Part shown: positions 34,559 through 43,038 of the stretch, piece after piece
Layout: each line of letters begins with the position of its first letter
How positions within the stretch are numbered: position 1 is the stretch's first letter
From: an uncultured Methanomicrobiales archaeon
GTDB taxonomy: Archaea; Halobacteriota; Methanomicrobia; Methanomicrobiales; Methanospirillaceae
Length of the DNA stretch: 43,412 nucleotides
Assembly (NCBI GenBank): GCA_903926075.1
Contig: CAIYHQ010000109.1
Location: 1-43,412, forward strand
Direction of reading: 5' to 3'
The notes under the pieces: model-generated
Told to the model about the DNA's origin: nothing
Seen by the model: the letters and a program-made list of their open reading frames with translations, nothing else
Databases searched by the model: none
Program-made: the position numbers and the translations under genes

Positions 34559-36796
34559 ATGAACTGGACAATCAGAACAAAAATGATCATACTTCTTATT
34601 CCTGCAATAATCATAGTCCTTACTATAGCAACAGTGTTGTCACTTCAGATAAGCAGTTATGAACAGAAAGAAACAGAATTTAACAGCACACAGAACCTTG
34701 CCCGGGTATATGCAGAGGAATTTAACACGGAGATGTTTAATTTCCTAGTAATTTCCAGGACTTTCTCAACTGTCCTTGATCAGAATACCGGATTGACAAG
34801 GAAAAGTGTACTTGATATCCAGCATGTCATTCTCAATAATAACCCAAGTGTCATCGGTGTTGGTGTCATTTTTGAACCTGAAACTTTTGACGGTCAGGAT
34901 GCAAGTTATGCAAATACACCCGGTCATGATGCAAGTGGGCGGTTTGCTACGTATTGGAACCGGATTAATGGGACTGAATCACTTATTCCAGTTGTAGACA
35001 TCGAGACATCTGACTGGTACACTATTCCAAAAGAGACAAAAAAAGAGGTCGTAATGGAACCTCTTCTCTATGAAAATGTGCCGATGACCTCATTTATTAC
35101 TCCGATTATCCGAAATAACACTTTTACCGGTACAGTGGGTATGGATGTCCCACTTCAAAACATTGACAGGATAGTGAGCAATGTAAAGGTATTTGAAACC
35201 GGATACGCCTTCCTTGTAAGCAACACTGGTATTTTCATATCATACCCGAATAAAAATTTCATTGGTAAAATGTCCCTCTTTAAAATAAGCCAGGAAAAGA
35301 ATAACCCTGTTCTCGCTGCAATGGCAAGTGATATCAATATGGGAAAAGAGGGCAATAGGGAGATGACTGACCCTTTAACTGGTAAAAACGTTGTCATGTT
35401 TTACAGCCCAATCAGAACTGGTAACTGGAGCATGGTCGTTGTTGCACCTACAGATGAGATGCTTGCAGGGGTGAAAAATCTAGGCACGATTATGCTTATA
35501 ATCGCATTGATTTCCATCATACTGATAGGTGTAATTGTTTATTTTGTTTCAAGAAATCTTTCAAAACCCATTATAGCGATGAGCCGGACGGCAGACCAGA
35601 TTGCATCCGGTGACCTTGATATCAATGTACCTGGACAAAGTGGTGAACTGGGTATTCTCGCTAATGCATTCAATAATATGGCAGCTCGTTTGCGGGAGCT
35701 TATTGACAGGCTTCAGACAAAGGTGGATGAACTCCAGAATACGCAACAGGCCCTGAGGAAGAGCGAGGAAAAATACCGTACATTGTTGGAGAGTCTGCCA
35801 GAGTGCATCTTCGTGCATAGAAACGGTAAAATTCTCTATGCTAACCCGGCATTTCAAAAAGAACTAGGTTATTCATTTGAAGAACTATTAAATCAGTCCA
35901 TGATGCCTATAATTGCCCCTGAATTCCATGAAAAAGTCGAAACCGCCATTAAACAAAGGATGTCAGGCGAAGAAATAATTCCTTATGAAATTGATATTTT
36001 TGAGAAAGACGGCAGTCGGAAGACAATGGTCATTCAGGGAAGTCTCATTGATTTTGAGGGTGCTCCAGCTTCCTTAAATATGTTAACTGATGTTACTGAT
36101 AGAAAGCGTGCTGAAGAAAAGATCAAACTTGCCAACCGAAAACTTGCCCTCATGACTGATGTGACTTATCAGGATATTCAGAATAAAGTAACGGCATTAA
36201 GGGGATTTGTTGACTTCAGTCGATTTGCACAGAATGAACAGAATCGTTTGTCAACATTAAAAAAAGAGGACGAGATTCTTGAGACGATTCACAACCTTAT
36301 CAAAAAGACAAAAGAATACCAGCAAATGGGAATAGATAAACTTCGATGGGTCAAACTGGAGCATTCAATCAAAATCCAGACTGCTCTTGTAAGTGGGAAA
36401 TCGGAAATAAAGGTAAATATTGATCTCCAAGGACTAGAAATTTATACAGATCCCCTGATTGACAGGGTAATATACAACTTCGTTGATAATGCGGTAAAAC
36501 ATGGAAAGACACTTACACATATCTCTTTTTATTGCCACTCAAATCCCGAAGACCTTACTATTATCTGTGAAGATGACGGCGTTGGTATTCCTAACCATGA
36601 AAAAAACCATATCTTCAACCGTATCGTAGGAGAGGGCCAGTTTGGATTGTTCTTTGCCCATGAATTTTTAACAATATCTGGTATGACAATTAAAGAAACT
36701 GGTGATCCCGGAAAAGGTGCCAGGTTTGAGATTACAGTACCGAAAGGGATGTACAGGTTTGTAAAAATAGATAACAGGGAAGATAAGATAAGCTGA
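34559..36796 (+). CDS. Membrane sensor kinase (Cache-HAMP-PAS-HATPase) lacking the phospho-acceptor His
   Basis: 745 residues. TM1 (about 10-30) is followed by an extracytoplasmic dCache domain (about 35-290; VIGVGVIFEPETFDG, DWYTIPKETKKEVV, TGTVGMDVPLQNID, TGNWSMVVVAP), then TM2 (about 307-327), HAMP (about 330-385), a coiled coil, PAS (about 400-515) and a kinase region. Where related kinases have RHDIRNQL, this one reads YQDIQNKV, so Gln538 stands in place of the His. The HATPase motifs (NFVDNAVKHG, EDDGVGIP, GEGQFGLFFA) are present. It may bind ATP without autophosphorylating in cis. The ATG at 34559 follows GAAGGA. No receiver gene is near. The three Cache-repeat protein genes lie immediately downstream. 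Confidence 0.9.
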   Translation: MNWTIRTKMIILLIPAIIIVLTIATVLSLQISSYEQKETEFNSTQNLARVYAEEFNTEMFNFLVISRTFSTVLDQNTGLTRKSVLDIQHVILNNNPSVIGVGVIFEPETFDGQDASYANTPGHDASGRFATYWNRINGTESLIPVVDIETSDWYTIPKETKKEVVMEPLLYENVPMTSFITPIIRNNTFTGTVGMDVPLQNIDRIVSNVKVFETGYAFLVSNTGIFISYPNKNFIGKMSLFKISQEKNNPVLAAMASDINMGKEGNREMTDPLTGKNVVMFYSPIRTGNWSMVVVAPTDEMLAGVKNLGTIMLIIALISIILIGVIVYFVSRNLSKPIIAMSRTADQIASGDLDINVPGQSGELGILANAFNNMAARLRELIDRLQTKVDELQNTQQALRKSEEKYRTLLESLPECIFVHRNGKILYANPAFQKELGYSFEELLNQSMMPIIAPEFHEKVETAIKQRMSGEEIIPYEIDIFEKDGSRKTMVIQGSLIDFEGAPASLNMLTDVTDRKRAEEKIKLANRKLALMTDVTYQDIQNKVTALRGFVDFSRFAQNEQNRLSTLKKEDEILETIHNLIKKTKEYQQMGIDKLRWVKLEHSIKIQTALVSGKSEIKVNIDLQGLEIYTDPLIDRVIYNFVDNAVKHGKTLTHISFYCHSNPEDLTIICEDDGVGIPNHEKNHIFNRIVGEGQFGLFFAHEFLTISGMTIKETGDPGKGARFEITVPKGMYRFVKIDNREDKIS

Positions 36797-36849
36797 AATA
36801 CTGATTAACACTTTAAAACATTTGAAAAATTTTTTTAATCGAATCAGCA

Positions 36850-37782
36850 TTATATACTGATTTGTGACTGACCTGGCACAATATACCTCCCAGAGCCAAG
36901 GAACCATGTCCCATCAACATTGGTAACATAACTGATCTTAAGATCCGTCATATTTGTCGCAGGATTTACAGAGTAATAATCAACTAGTCCACTTCCGTTT
37001 CTCGCAGTGTCAATCATGGCCTTTATGTGATATGTGCCCATTGGATCTATTGAGTTATACCTGTTTGCGCCGACAAGGTCGGGCCTGTAAGGCCAGGCAA
37101 GAAGGGTCCCGTTATAATCGTAGGCAAAGATATAGAGTTCACCGTTAATGAATGGGCCATTAAGATTATTGAACTCTTTGAGAGCTTTCTCTCTTCCATA
37201 TAACAGAGAATAATTTCTTGCATCATACACAAACTTTTTGAGTGTTTTATCAATCAGTTGATCCTCGCTTGTATAGATGCCAGCTCCTATAAAATACGTA
37301 TCATCAACAGGGCTGATATAGCTTATCTTGTAACTGCTTGTGAAATTGTCAACGGGTTTTGGGTATTTATAAAGGAGGAATCCACCGCCAGACTTCGCAA
37401 GACTAATTCCAAGATTCGTTGTAGATTTTCCGGATGCATCCGTAACATTCATGTAATTTTTACCCAGAAGATGCGTATTGTACGGTTGGGCAAGTGTTGT
37501 ACCTGAGAAATCTATTGCGTAGATATATAGGTCTCCTTTTACAAATGGCCCGGATTTATTGTTAAAAGAAGCGATTGCTGCTGCTTTTCCCACTTTTTTT
37601 GCGTATAGAACTGCATTTTTAACATAGTCACTGATATCCTGGGAAGTCTCAGGCGCAGGAGTTACCTGTGTAACAACAGGTGTCGCATTATCAGATGAAA
37701 CATGCTTTTCTGTGCAGCCTGATCCAAAAATTAAAATGCACATAAGAGAACAAAGGATGATACCTGCTAGTCCTGGTTTCAT
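36850..37782 (-). CDS. Lipoprotein with two Cache-type repeats
   Basis: 310 residues with a signal peptide and lipobox (GSGC, Cys23), a short linker, and two copies of a ~120-residue unit (about 50-170 and 175-300). Each copy has a helix like YVKNAVLYAKKVGKAAAI, then FxNxxGPFxxGxLYIYAxDxxGTxLAxPY, a GKN or GxN turn, and an end like KISYxxxVDxTxFxGxGxY. This is the single-Cache fold known from chemoreceptors, here without any signalling domain, so it is a secreted ligand-binding protein attached by lipid. It is divergent from the three-repeat paralogue, with an 84-base gap. The ligand is unknown; small organic acids are common for Cache domains. Confidence 0.85.
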   Translation of the reverse strand: MKPGLAGIILCSLMCILIFGSGCTEKHVSSDNATPVVTQVTPAPETSQDISDYVKNAVLYAKKVGKAAAIASFNNKSGPFVKGDLYIYAIDFSGTTLAQPYNTHLLGKNYMNVTDASGKSTTNLGISLAKSGGGFLLYKYPKPVDNFTSSYKISYISPVDDTYFIGAGIYTSEDQLIDKTLKKFVYDARNYSLLYGREKALKEFNNLNGPFINGELYIFAYDYNGTLLAWPYRPDLVGANRYNSIDPMGTYHIKAMIDTARNGSGLVDYYSVNPATNMTDLKISYVTNVDGTWFLGSGRYIVPGQSQISI

Positions 37783-37866
37783 ATAATATTAATTCAGACT
37801 CGATCCTATTTAAGGAATTTTTTTAAAAAACATTAGACTCAAATAGTCTCTCTTCCCAAATCACGT

Positions 37867-39216
37867 ATGGATAAACAGTCTCTCTGCCTGATCCTTTTTT
37901 TTATAATAATTATTATCACTTCCGGTTGCTCTTCCTTAACTCAACAATCATCGAGCAATTCTAAAACTTTAAATCTTTCAGTTACTCCCGATAAAAATGG
38001 AACCCAATCTTCAGCACAAATAGATCTGATTTCATTTGTTAATGACGCAGTTGTATACTCACAGAGGGTTGGAAAGGACGAGGCGCTTAAAGAATTTTCC
38101 AATCCAAATGGTTCCTTTATCAGAGGGGACTCTTATATCTCGGCTTACGATTTTAATGGCGTAAACCTTGCAAATCCCTATCATCCTGAATTGAAGGGGA
38201 AAAACGAGTTACTCCTGAAAGACAGCTCAGGAGTCAGGATGATAGGTCAGATGATGGAAAAGGCACGAAATGGAAGTGGATTTGTAGCATACCATTATAT
38301 CAATCCTGAAACAGATTCAACCGAAACACGACTTGTTTACGTCAAAAAAGTCGATGATTACTGGTGGCTAGCATCAGAAATATATGGATCAAATGCCAGT
38401 ATCCCATTTAATTCTCCTGATGCAATAAGGGATGTCCTTCACGCAAAGGTAGAATATGCAGTCGAATTTGCGCGTGAAGCTGGAAAAGAAGAGACTGTTT
38501 CTGAATTTTCAAATATTTCCGGACCTTTTACAGAGAATGGTTCTTATTTCTTCGCATTTTACATGAACGGTACTGCCCTCGCAAGACCTTATGACAAGCA
38601 ATGGATAGGTGTAAATGCGACAAATGTAACAGACCCAAACGGTATACCAATAGGTGAAGCCAAATTGACCAATGCAAAAAAAGGCGGGGGTTATTTCTAT
38701 TACATCTTTAATAATTCTGCTAATGCAGGGAAACCGGAATTTAAGATCTCATACGTAGAGCCAGTCGATTCCAACTGGTCAGTCGGGACCGGAATCTATC
38801 TTCCCTCGGTTCCCACCTCATTCTCTGAGGGAAAACGTAATGAGTTGATATCACACGTGAATGAAGCAGTTGAGTATGTGAATGAAAATGGAAGGGATGC
38901 AGCAGTTCAGGAGTTCAGCAATCCCAATGGAACCTTTTCCCGTCGTGATATGTTTATCTATGCCTTTGACGAGAACGGGACTCTTCTCGCCGATCCACAT
39001 CTCCCCGGAATTGTAGGTGTAAACCGTCTTACAGACCGTGATCCTTACGGAGAATATCCTGTTCAGAACATCGTATCAAATGCAGAAAACGGAGGCGGAT
39101 TCACTTACTATTTCTTTGCAGATCCTGCAAATAATTACAATGTCAGTTTGAAACTCGGTTATTCCAGGTTGGCCGGAGATTCCCTTGTGGTAGGAGCCGG
39201 AATATTTCCGGATTGA
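37867..39216 (+). CDS. Lipoprotein with three Cache-type repeats
   Basis: 449 residues: signal peptide with lipobox (TSGC, Cys21), a Ser/Thr-rich linker, and three tandem copies of the same Cache unit (about 58-175, 190-315 and 325-445). Each copy holds the EFSNPNGxFxRxDxxIxAxDxNGxxLAxP core and ends VDxxWxxGxxIY-like. Repeat 1 ends with WWLASEIYG and repeat 3 with LVVGAGIF, so they have diverged. There is no membrane helix after the lipobox and no signalling domain. It ends 12 bases before the convergent one-repeat paralogue. Three repeats in one chain suggest several ligand sites or a rod-like assembly; that is inference. Confidence 0.85.
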   Translation: MDKQSLCLILFFIIIIITSGCSSLTQQSSSNSKTLNLSVTPDKNGTQSSAQIDLISFVNDAVVYSQRVGKDEALKEFSNPNGSFIRGDSYISAYDFNGVNLANPYHPELKGKNELLLKDSSGVRMIGQMMEKARNGSGFVAYHYINPETDSTETRLVYVKKVDDYWWLASEIYGSNASIPFNSPDAIRDVLHAKVEYAVEFAREAGKEETVSEFSNISGPFTENGSYFFAFYMNGTALARPYDKQWIGVNATNVTDPNGIPIGEAKLTNAKKGGGYFYYIFNNSANAGKPEFKISYVEPVDSNWSVGTGIYLPSVPTSFSEGKRNELISHVNEAVEYVNENGRDAAVQEFSNPNGTFSRRDMFIYAFDENGTLLADPHLPGIVGVNRLTDRDPYGEYPVQNIVSNAENGGGFTYYFFADPANNYNVSLKLGYSRLAGDSLVVGAGIFPD

Positions 39217-39228
39217 AAATTGATAAAT

Positions 39229-40530
39229 TTAAATGATTTTATTAATTAATATCTTCCAGTCATTTCCATAGAGCCCTATTGTTGTCCAGGCAGCCGCTTT
39301 TTTGACTATATCATCACTTTGGGAGTACTGGTTCTGCGGGTCAGGTGTTGAACCTCTAATAAATATATATGAGCCAGATCCCGTTTTCTCGGACATTATT
39401 CTCTTTATAATACTTTCAAGGGATGGAAAATCTTTGAAAAGCAAACTATTAACCGAATTTTCCCCAATCTGTTTTTTATCACTATCATAAATTATAGTCC
39501 CGTCTTTTTGGATTACCGTGGCAGCGATTAAATCCGAACCAGTTGAATTAACTATGTCTGAAAAAAATGGATCAGAATTCAGAAGCAATGTAGTTGCTCC
39601 TATAATTTCACCGTTCCTGTTGAAAACAGGATAAGCATTATCAATGGCATCAACTCCTTCGACTGTTTCTATAAGATCACTCATTTGGGGTGTTTCTGTC
39701 TCAAATAACTTCTTGATGTGGTCCTGATCAGCAATGTTCTGACCAATCACTGATGAATACTGTGGGGGCTCTGCAGCCATTATCGTTCCATTATTTGCAA
39801 TAGTTATGCAGTCTATCGAATAAGGAGTTGTTTCTGACAATTTTTTCAGGGCTGCGTCTGCACTGTTTCCAGTTAGACCTGTTACTGAAAGTACCTCTGA
39901 TGTACCTTTTAACCCATTATCAATCGAACTAAGTTGCGTTGTCGCATTCTTTGCAATGATATCAATATCTTTCTGTAAATCGGTATTTGCTGTTGTAAAA
40001 GACTTTTTGATAGTATTATTTGTGTACCGTCCTGCACCTAGGAACCACGACCCATCAACATCAGTTACATATGAGATCTTTTCTTCCTCTTTAAAGTCAT
40101 CCTTTGGATTCTCTGTAGAATATGTTATAAATCCAGCTCCATTATCTGCAATATCCCTGAGTCCCTCCACAGAACGGAATAATGATGAATCCAAGTGATT
40201 TAACCGGTTTGTACCGATATAAGAGGGCTGATACGGCTGGGCAAGTGTGTTCCCTTCATAGTCATAGGCAAAAATGTAAAGTCCATCCTTTGTAAAAGGA
40301 CCATTTACATCATTGAAGACAAACAGTGCTTTTTCTTTGCCGTTTTCAATTGCATAATCCAGTGCTTTATTAACAAATTCTTTCAAATCAGTATTTTTTG
40401 TACCAATAACTGCAGCGGTTGCGCTAGTCTTGTTGGAAAAACCGTTTTGATTGTCGGATGATGAAACTACAAAAGATAATATAATACACAATGCAAGTAT
40501 CGCGAATAAAGAACCGGCCAAATGTTTCAT
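39229..40530 (-). CDS. Secreted protein with one Cache repeat plus a double-Cache domain
   Basis: 433 residues: an N-terminal hydrophobic segment (signal or anchor, about 4-23, without a lipobox Cys), one Cache unit of the same kind as its neighbours (about 48-170; FNDVNGPFTKDGLYIFAYD, VDGSWFLGAGRY), a helix, and a second region (about 185-430) with the look of a dCache domain (DCITIANNGTIMAAEPPQY, VIGQNIADQDHI, VFNRNGEIIGATTLLLNS, DGTIIYDSDK, DWKILIN). No cytoplasmic part follows. It may be a free or membrane-tethered sensor subunit that contacts a separate signalling protein such as the upstream kinase; no direct evidence exists. It is the third member of this paralogous group. Confidence 0.83.
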   Translation of the reverse strand: MKHLAGSLFAILALCIILSFVVSSSDNQNGFSNKTSATAAVIGTKNTDLKEFVNKALDYAIENGKEKALFVFNDVNGPFTKDGLYIFAYDYEGNTLAQPYQPSYIGTNRLNHLDSSLFRSVEGLRDIADNGAGFITYSTENPKDDFKEEEKISYVTDVDGSWFLGAGRYTNNTIKKSFTTANTDLQKDIDIIAKNATTQLSSIDNGLKGTSEVLSVTGLTGNSADAALKKLSETTPYSIDCITIANNGTIMAAEPPQYSSVIGQNIADQDHIKKLFETETPQMSDLIETVEGVDAIDNAYPVFNRNGEIIGATTLLLNSDPFFSDIVNSTGSDLIAATVIQKDGTIIYDSDKKQIGENSVNSLLFKDFPSLESIIKRIMSEKTGSGSYIFIRGSTPDPQNQYSQSDDIVKKAAAWTTIGLYGNDWKILINKII

Positions 40531-40608
40531 AATTTACTCTTATATATCTACATTTATTTATGAATTTGTAACAAGTCGAATATCCCATTATATTTTGATT
40601 AATTACTT

Positions 40609-40658
40609 TTTTCGCGAGCTGTGAAAGTGTAAAAGAGAAAACTAATAACTCGCGAAAA
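40609..40658. repeat. 10-bp perfect inverted repeat
   Basis: TTTTCGCGAG (40609-40618) and CTCGCGAAAA (40649-40658) are perfect inverted copies 30 bases apart, in the 252-base gap upstream of the one-repeat Cache gene and downstream of the binding-lipoprotein gene. The CG-rich core is unusual in this AT-rich DNA. TTCGCGAGC also occurs at about 34411, upstream of the Cache kinase. It could be a hairpin terminator for the binding-protein gene or an operator. Confidence 0.55.
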
Positions 40659-40782
40659 CAAGACCGGGACCTTCTCGTCATCTTTAATAAAGATTGATCA
40701 TGTATTCTGCCTGTTTGGTGCCTACAGACCGACATCCTTGGCAACATTAAAAAATTTTTGAATTTATTTGCAAAGAGCCAGT

Positions 40783-42108
40783 TCAGGCACTTCCTGGTTT
40801 GTACCAGTCAGGTAGTACTAAGTTGCTTTGACTCAGATCAGCAGGATAAATAATATTAGGCCTGAGTTCCTGCGTTTTGTTATTCCAGGCGAGCTGTTCC
40901 ATATAGAGATTAAAATTAGCTTCACGGTAATCCTTTGAGAAGGTAATCTTTCCGTCTTTCATCTCTTCTATCATTTCAGTCATGTTTGTCCCTGCTAGAG
41001 CATTCCTGATCTTTGCTTTGTCAAGTGAACCCGCCTGTTCTACTGCATTTGCAACAATTTTTACACTTTCGTAGGTTGTTGCTCCCATCATACCCGGAAG
41101 CCCTCCCCATCTTCCCTGGTATGTATTCTTGAATGCAACTGCAGCGTCGGATGTAGTTCCATTGGGGACAGTATAGGGGCTGAAATGACTTTCAATAACC
41201 GAACCCTCACCATAACTACCCAGACCCTTATAATAACCCGGGTCATCGTTACATTCAACCACGACAAATATGGTATTCAGGCCTACATCCCTTCTTGCTT
41301 GTGTAATCATGGGGATCTGTTCATTGAGGAAAGCTGCAGAATATATCACATCGGGTTTGGATGCCTTTACATTCGTGAGCAATGTCCGGAAATCCGTCTC
41401 ACCCATCTTAAATAGTTCAGTGCTTACATTTGCAACAGGCAGATTAGAATTCTTTATCGTGTCCTGAACTGCAGCGAGAACACCTTTCCCGTAAGGACTG
41501 TCCTGATATATAATTGCGAGTCGTAGAGGACGGTCTTCACTAAGGTTGAATTTCTGATAAATTGCAGGTCTGAGTAAATTACTAATAAACAGTGTGGTCT
41601 CTCTTCCATAGTCATCAGTTGTGGGACAGAAGTGATACATATACGAAGTATCAATGTCGGTTCTCCTCGTAATAGTCGGACTTGATGCACCAGAAATGAC
41701 ATATGGAACTTTATTTTCTGCAACTACTGACTGATGTGAGGTTGTGACAGCACTGGAAAAACCGCCTACTAGAGCATCAACCTTATCAGAGGAAATGGCC
41801 TTTGAAACAGCTTTCTGTCCCCCCTCACGAGTTGATTCATCATCAACCGGAATTAATTTAACTGGGATCTTCTGCCCGAATTCCTTTACATAAACTCCTC
41901 CATTGGCATTTATTTCATCTGCTGCAATCTGTGCAGACTGCCACATGTCTTTTCCTGTCACAGCTGACGGCCCGGTTAATGAAACAACGACACCTATCTT
42001 AATCTCCTTGGGTACCCCAGTAGTCTGGCTGGTACAACCTGATATAATGACACCTGCAAGAATAAGACCCGCCATCAATATCAGCAGAAAATACGTAGAT
42101 CCTTTCAT
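40783..42108 (-). CDS. Branched-chain amino-acid-type ABC substrate-binding lipoprotein
   Basis: About 441 residues, with the lipobox SGCTSQ after a hydrophobic signal and a two-lobed periplasmic-binding-protein fold (LivK/Peripla_BP_6). Cues are KIGVVVSLTGPSAVTGKDM, AADEINANGGVYV, VDDESTREGGQKAV, VDALVGGFSSAVT, PYVISGASSPTI and AIIYQDSPYGKGVLAA. It would bind amino acids, amides or small aromatic acids outside the cell. I set the start at ATG 42108, which has GAGGGA upstream, rather than eight codons earlier. No permease or ATPase gene lies within the window, so it is an orphan here, perhaps a receptor for a separate sensor or a partner of a distant transporter. Confidence 0.88.
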   Translation of the reverse strand: MKGSTYFLLILMAGLILAGVIISGCTSQTTGVPKEIKIGVVVSLTGPSAVTGKDMWQSAQIAADEINANGGVYVKEFGQKIPVKLIPVDDESTREGGQKAVSKAISSDKVDALVGGFSSAVTTSHQSVVAENKVPYVISGASSPTITRRTDIDTSYMYHFCPTTDDYGRETTLFISNLLRPAIYQKFNLSEDRPLRLAIIYQDSPYGKGVLAAVQDTIKNSNLPVANVSTELFKMGETDFRTLLTNVKASKPDVIYSAAFLNEQIPMITQARRDVGLNTIFVVVECNDDPGYYKGLGSYGEGSVIESHFSPYTVPNGTTSDAAVAFKNTYQGRWGGLPGMMGATTYESVKIVANAVEQAGSLDKAKIRNALAGTNMTEMIEEMKDGKITFSKDYREANFNLYMEQLAWNNKTQELRPNIIYPADLSQSNLVLPDWYKPGSA

Positions 42109-42280
42109 CAGAATTCCCTCTTTACCATACATTTTCTTTGCATCACATTTTGAACAGTTATTGGGATATTTCTTGAATAATTACAATATCCCTGCACTAT
42201 CGCCCTGTTATTTGTTTTTATAAAGATTTTAAACATAACAAATCACCTTTCGGTAAACTTTAAAAAATGCCTTTACAGGA

Positions 42281-42301
42281 GGCCTGGCAATCTGCCAGGT
42301 C
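42281..42301. repeat. Short G+C-rich hairpin
   Basis: CCTGGCA (42283-42289) and TGCCAGG (42293-42299) form a 7-bp stem with a 3-base loop. One G-C and one G-T pair extend it. It follows an AGGAGG string at 42277-42282, so on the plus strand the hairpin would cover a ribosome-binding-like site. Confidence 0.6.
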
Positions 42302-42327
42302 CCCTATCTAAAGGAGAAAAAAAGAAA

Positions 42328-42376
42328 GTCTGCTACTTGATTTTTATTTGTGCAAAACTTACACATTGTAGCAGAC
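42328..42376. repeat. 9-bp inverted repeat with an inner stem
   Basis: GTCTGCTAC (42328-42336) pairs with GTAGCAGAC (42368-42376). Inside it TGTG and CACA can pair around an A-rich loop. Together with the hairpin 27 bases upstream it makes a roughly 100-base structured block that no protein-coding signal explains. Confidence 0.6.
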
Positions 42377-42548
42377 ATTGGTTTACCTGATTATATTTAT
42401 TCAAATTCTTTATACTTATTCCTTGCTATGAATTGACATGTTGAGGAGTTATTTACTGATCTAATATTGGTATAAAAAATTTTTTCCACTCTTTTATTTC
42501 GTAAGACCTATATTCCATGATGTTCTATGATATTATAGGGTGAACCCT

Positions 42549-42911
42549 GTGAAAAAAATTAAAATCTGGATAGTATTATTGATAGCCATTCTTATGGCAA
42601 TTTCAATGGTATCGGTTGAAGGTGTAATTGTTTTTGGACCTGTAATAATGCCACCGTCAGGAGCGGGTTCAGTTTCACTAGTTATCCATCCTGTAATTAA
42701 TGTAACACCGACACATGGAACCACAACAAATTCAACAGTTAGTGGAAGTTGTAAACCAGGCGAACCATGTTACCAGAAAAATTCAGTCGGCGTAAAATAC
42801 TGGGGTTTCAGTGTACCACCACCCCAGGTGTTGAATGGAGGATTCATTTTCCTCCCAGGAATGCCTAACATTCCAATGATATCTGATATAAGTGGAGGGG
42901 GTTGCTGTTGA
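42549..42911 (+). CDS. Small secreted Pro/Cys-containing protein
   Basis: About 120 residues, starting at GTG 42549, which has GGGTGA five bases upstream (a GTG nine bases earlier lacks one). A signal peptide (IKIWIVLLIAILMAISMVSVEG) is followed by a Val/Pro-rich part (VIVFGPVIMPPSGAGS), a pair of cysteines in SCKPGEPCYQ, Pro-rich PPPQVLNGGFIFLPGMPNIP, and a GGGCC end. I do not recognise a family. The four cysteines could form disulfides outside the cell, and the size and Gly-Gly-Gly-Cys-Cys tail recall small secreted peptides, but there is no transporter or processing enzyme beside it. The 3' part lies within a tandem duplication. Confidence 0.62.
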   Translation: MKKIKIWIVLLIAILMAISMVSVEGVIVFGPVIMPPSGAGSVSLVIHPVINVTPTHGTTTNSTVSGSCKPGEPCYQKNSVGVKYWGFSVPPPQVLNGGFIFLPGMPNIPMISDISGGGCC

Positions 42912-42949
42912 CATTTATTTTCCTCCCAAGAATGCCTAACATTCCAATG
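42846..42949. repeat. 33-bp direct repeat overlapping the 3' end of the small secreted protein gene
   Basis: ATTTTCCTCCCAGGAATGCC is continued identically to CCAATG at 42846-42878 and again at 42917-42949, with one mismatch (AGG/AAG) and a period of 71 bases. Each copy contains the hairpin GGAATG-CCTAA-CATTCC (one arm base changed in the second copy). The first copy is coding (FLPGMPNIPM region) and the second lies after the stop. Confidence 0.75.
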
Positions 42950-43038
42950 TCTGCATAATAACCTTTTATTGGTTATTTCCGAATAATTTTTTCTGATTTT
43001 ATTGACCTTGAGAAATTTTACCAGTTATAAGATAGAAT

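Larger units (their letters stand above)
42109..42548. other. Intergenic region with strong local secondary structure
   Basis: About 440 bases without a gene. It holds the upstream regions of the binding lipoprotein (minus) and of the small secreted protein (plus), and two separate inverted repeats (42281-42301 and 42328-42376) in a stretch of higher G+C than its surroundings. The remainder is AT-rich with poly-T runs. I see no tRNA features. Confidence 0.5.
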
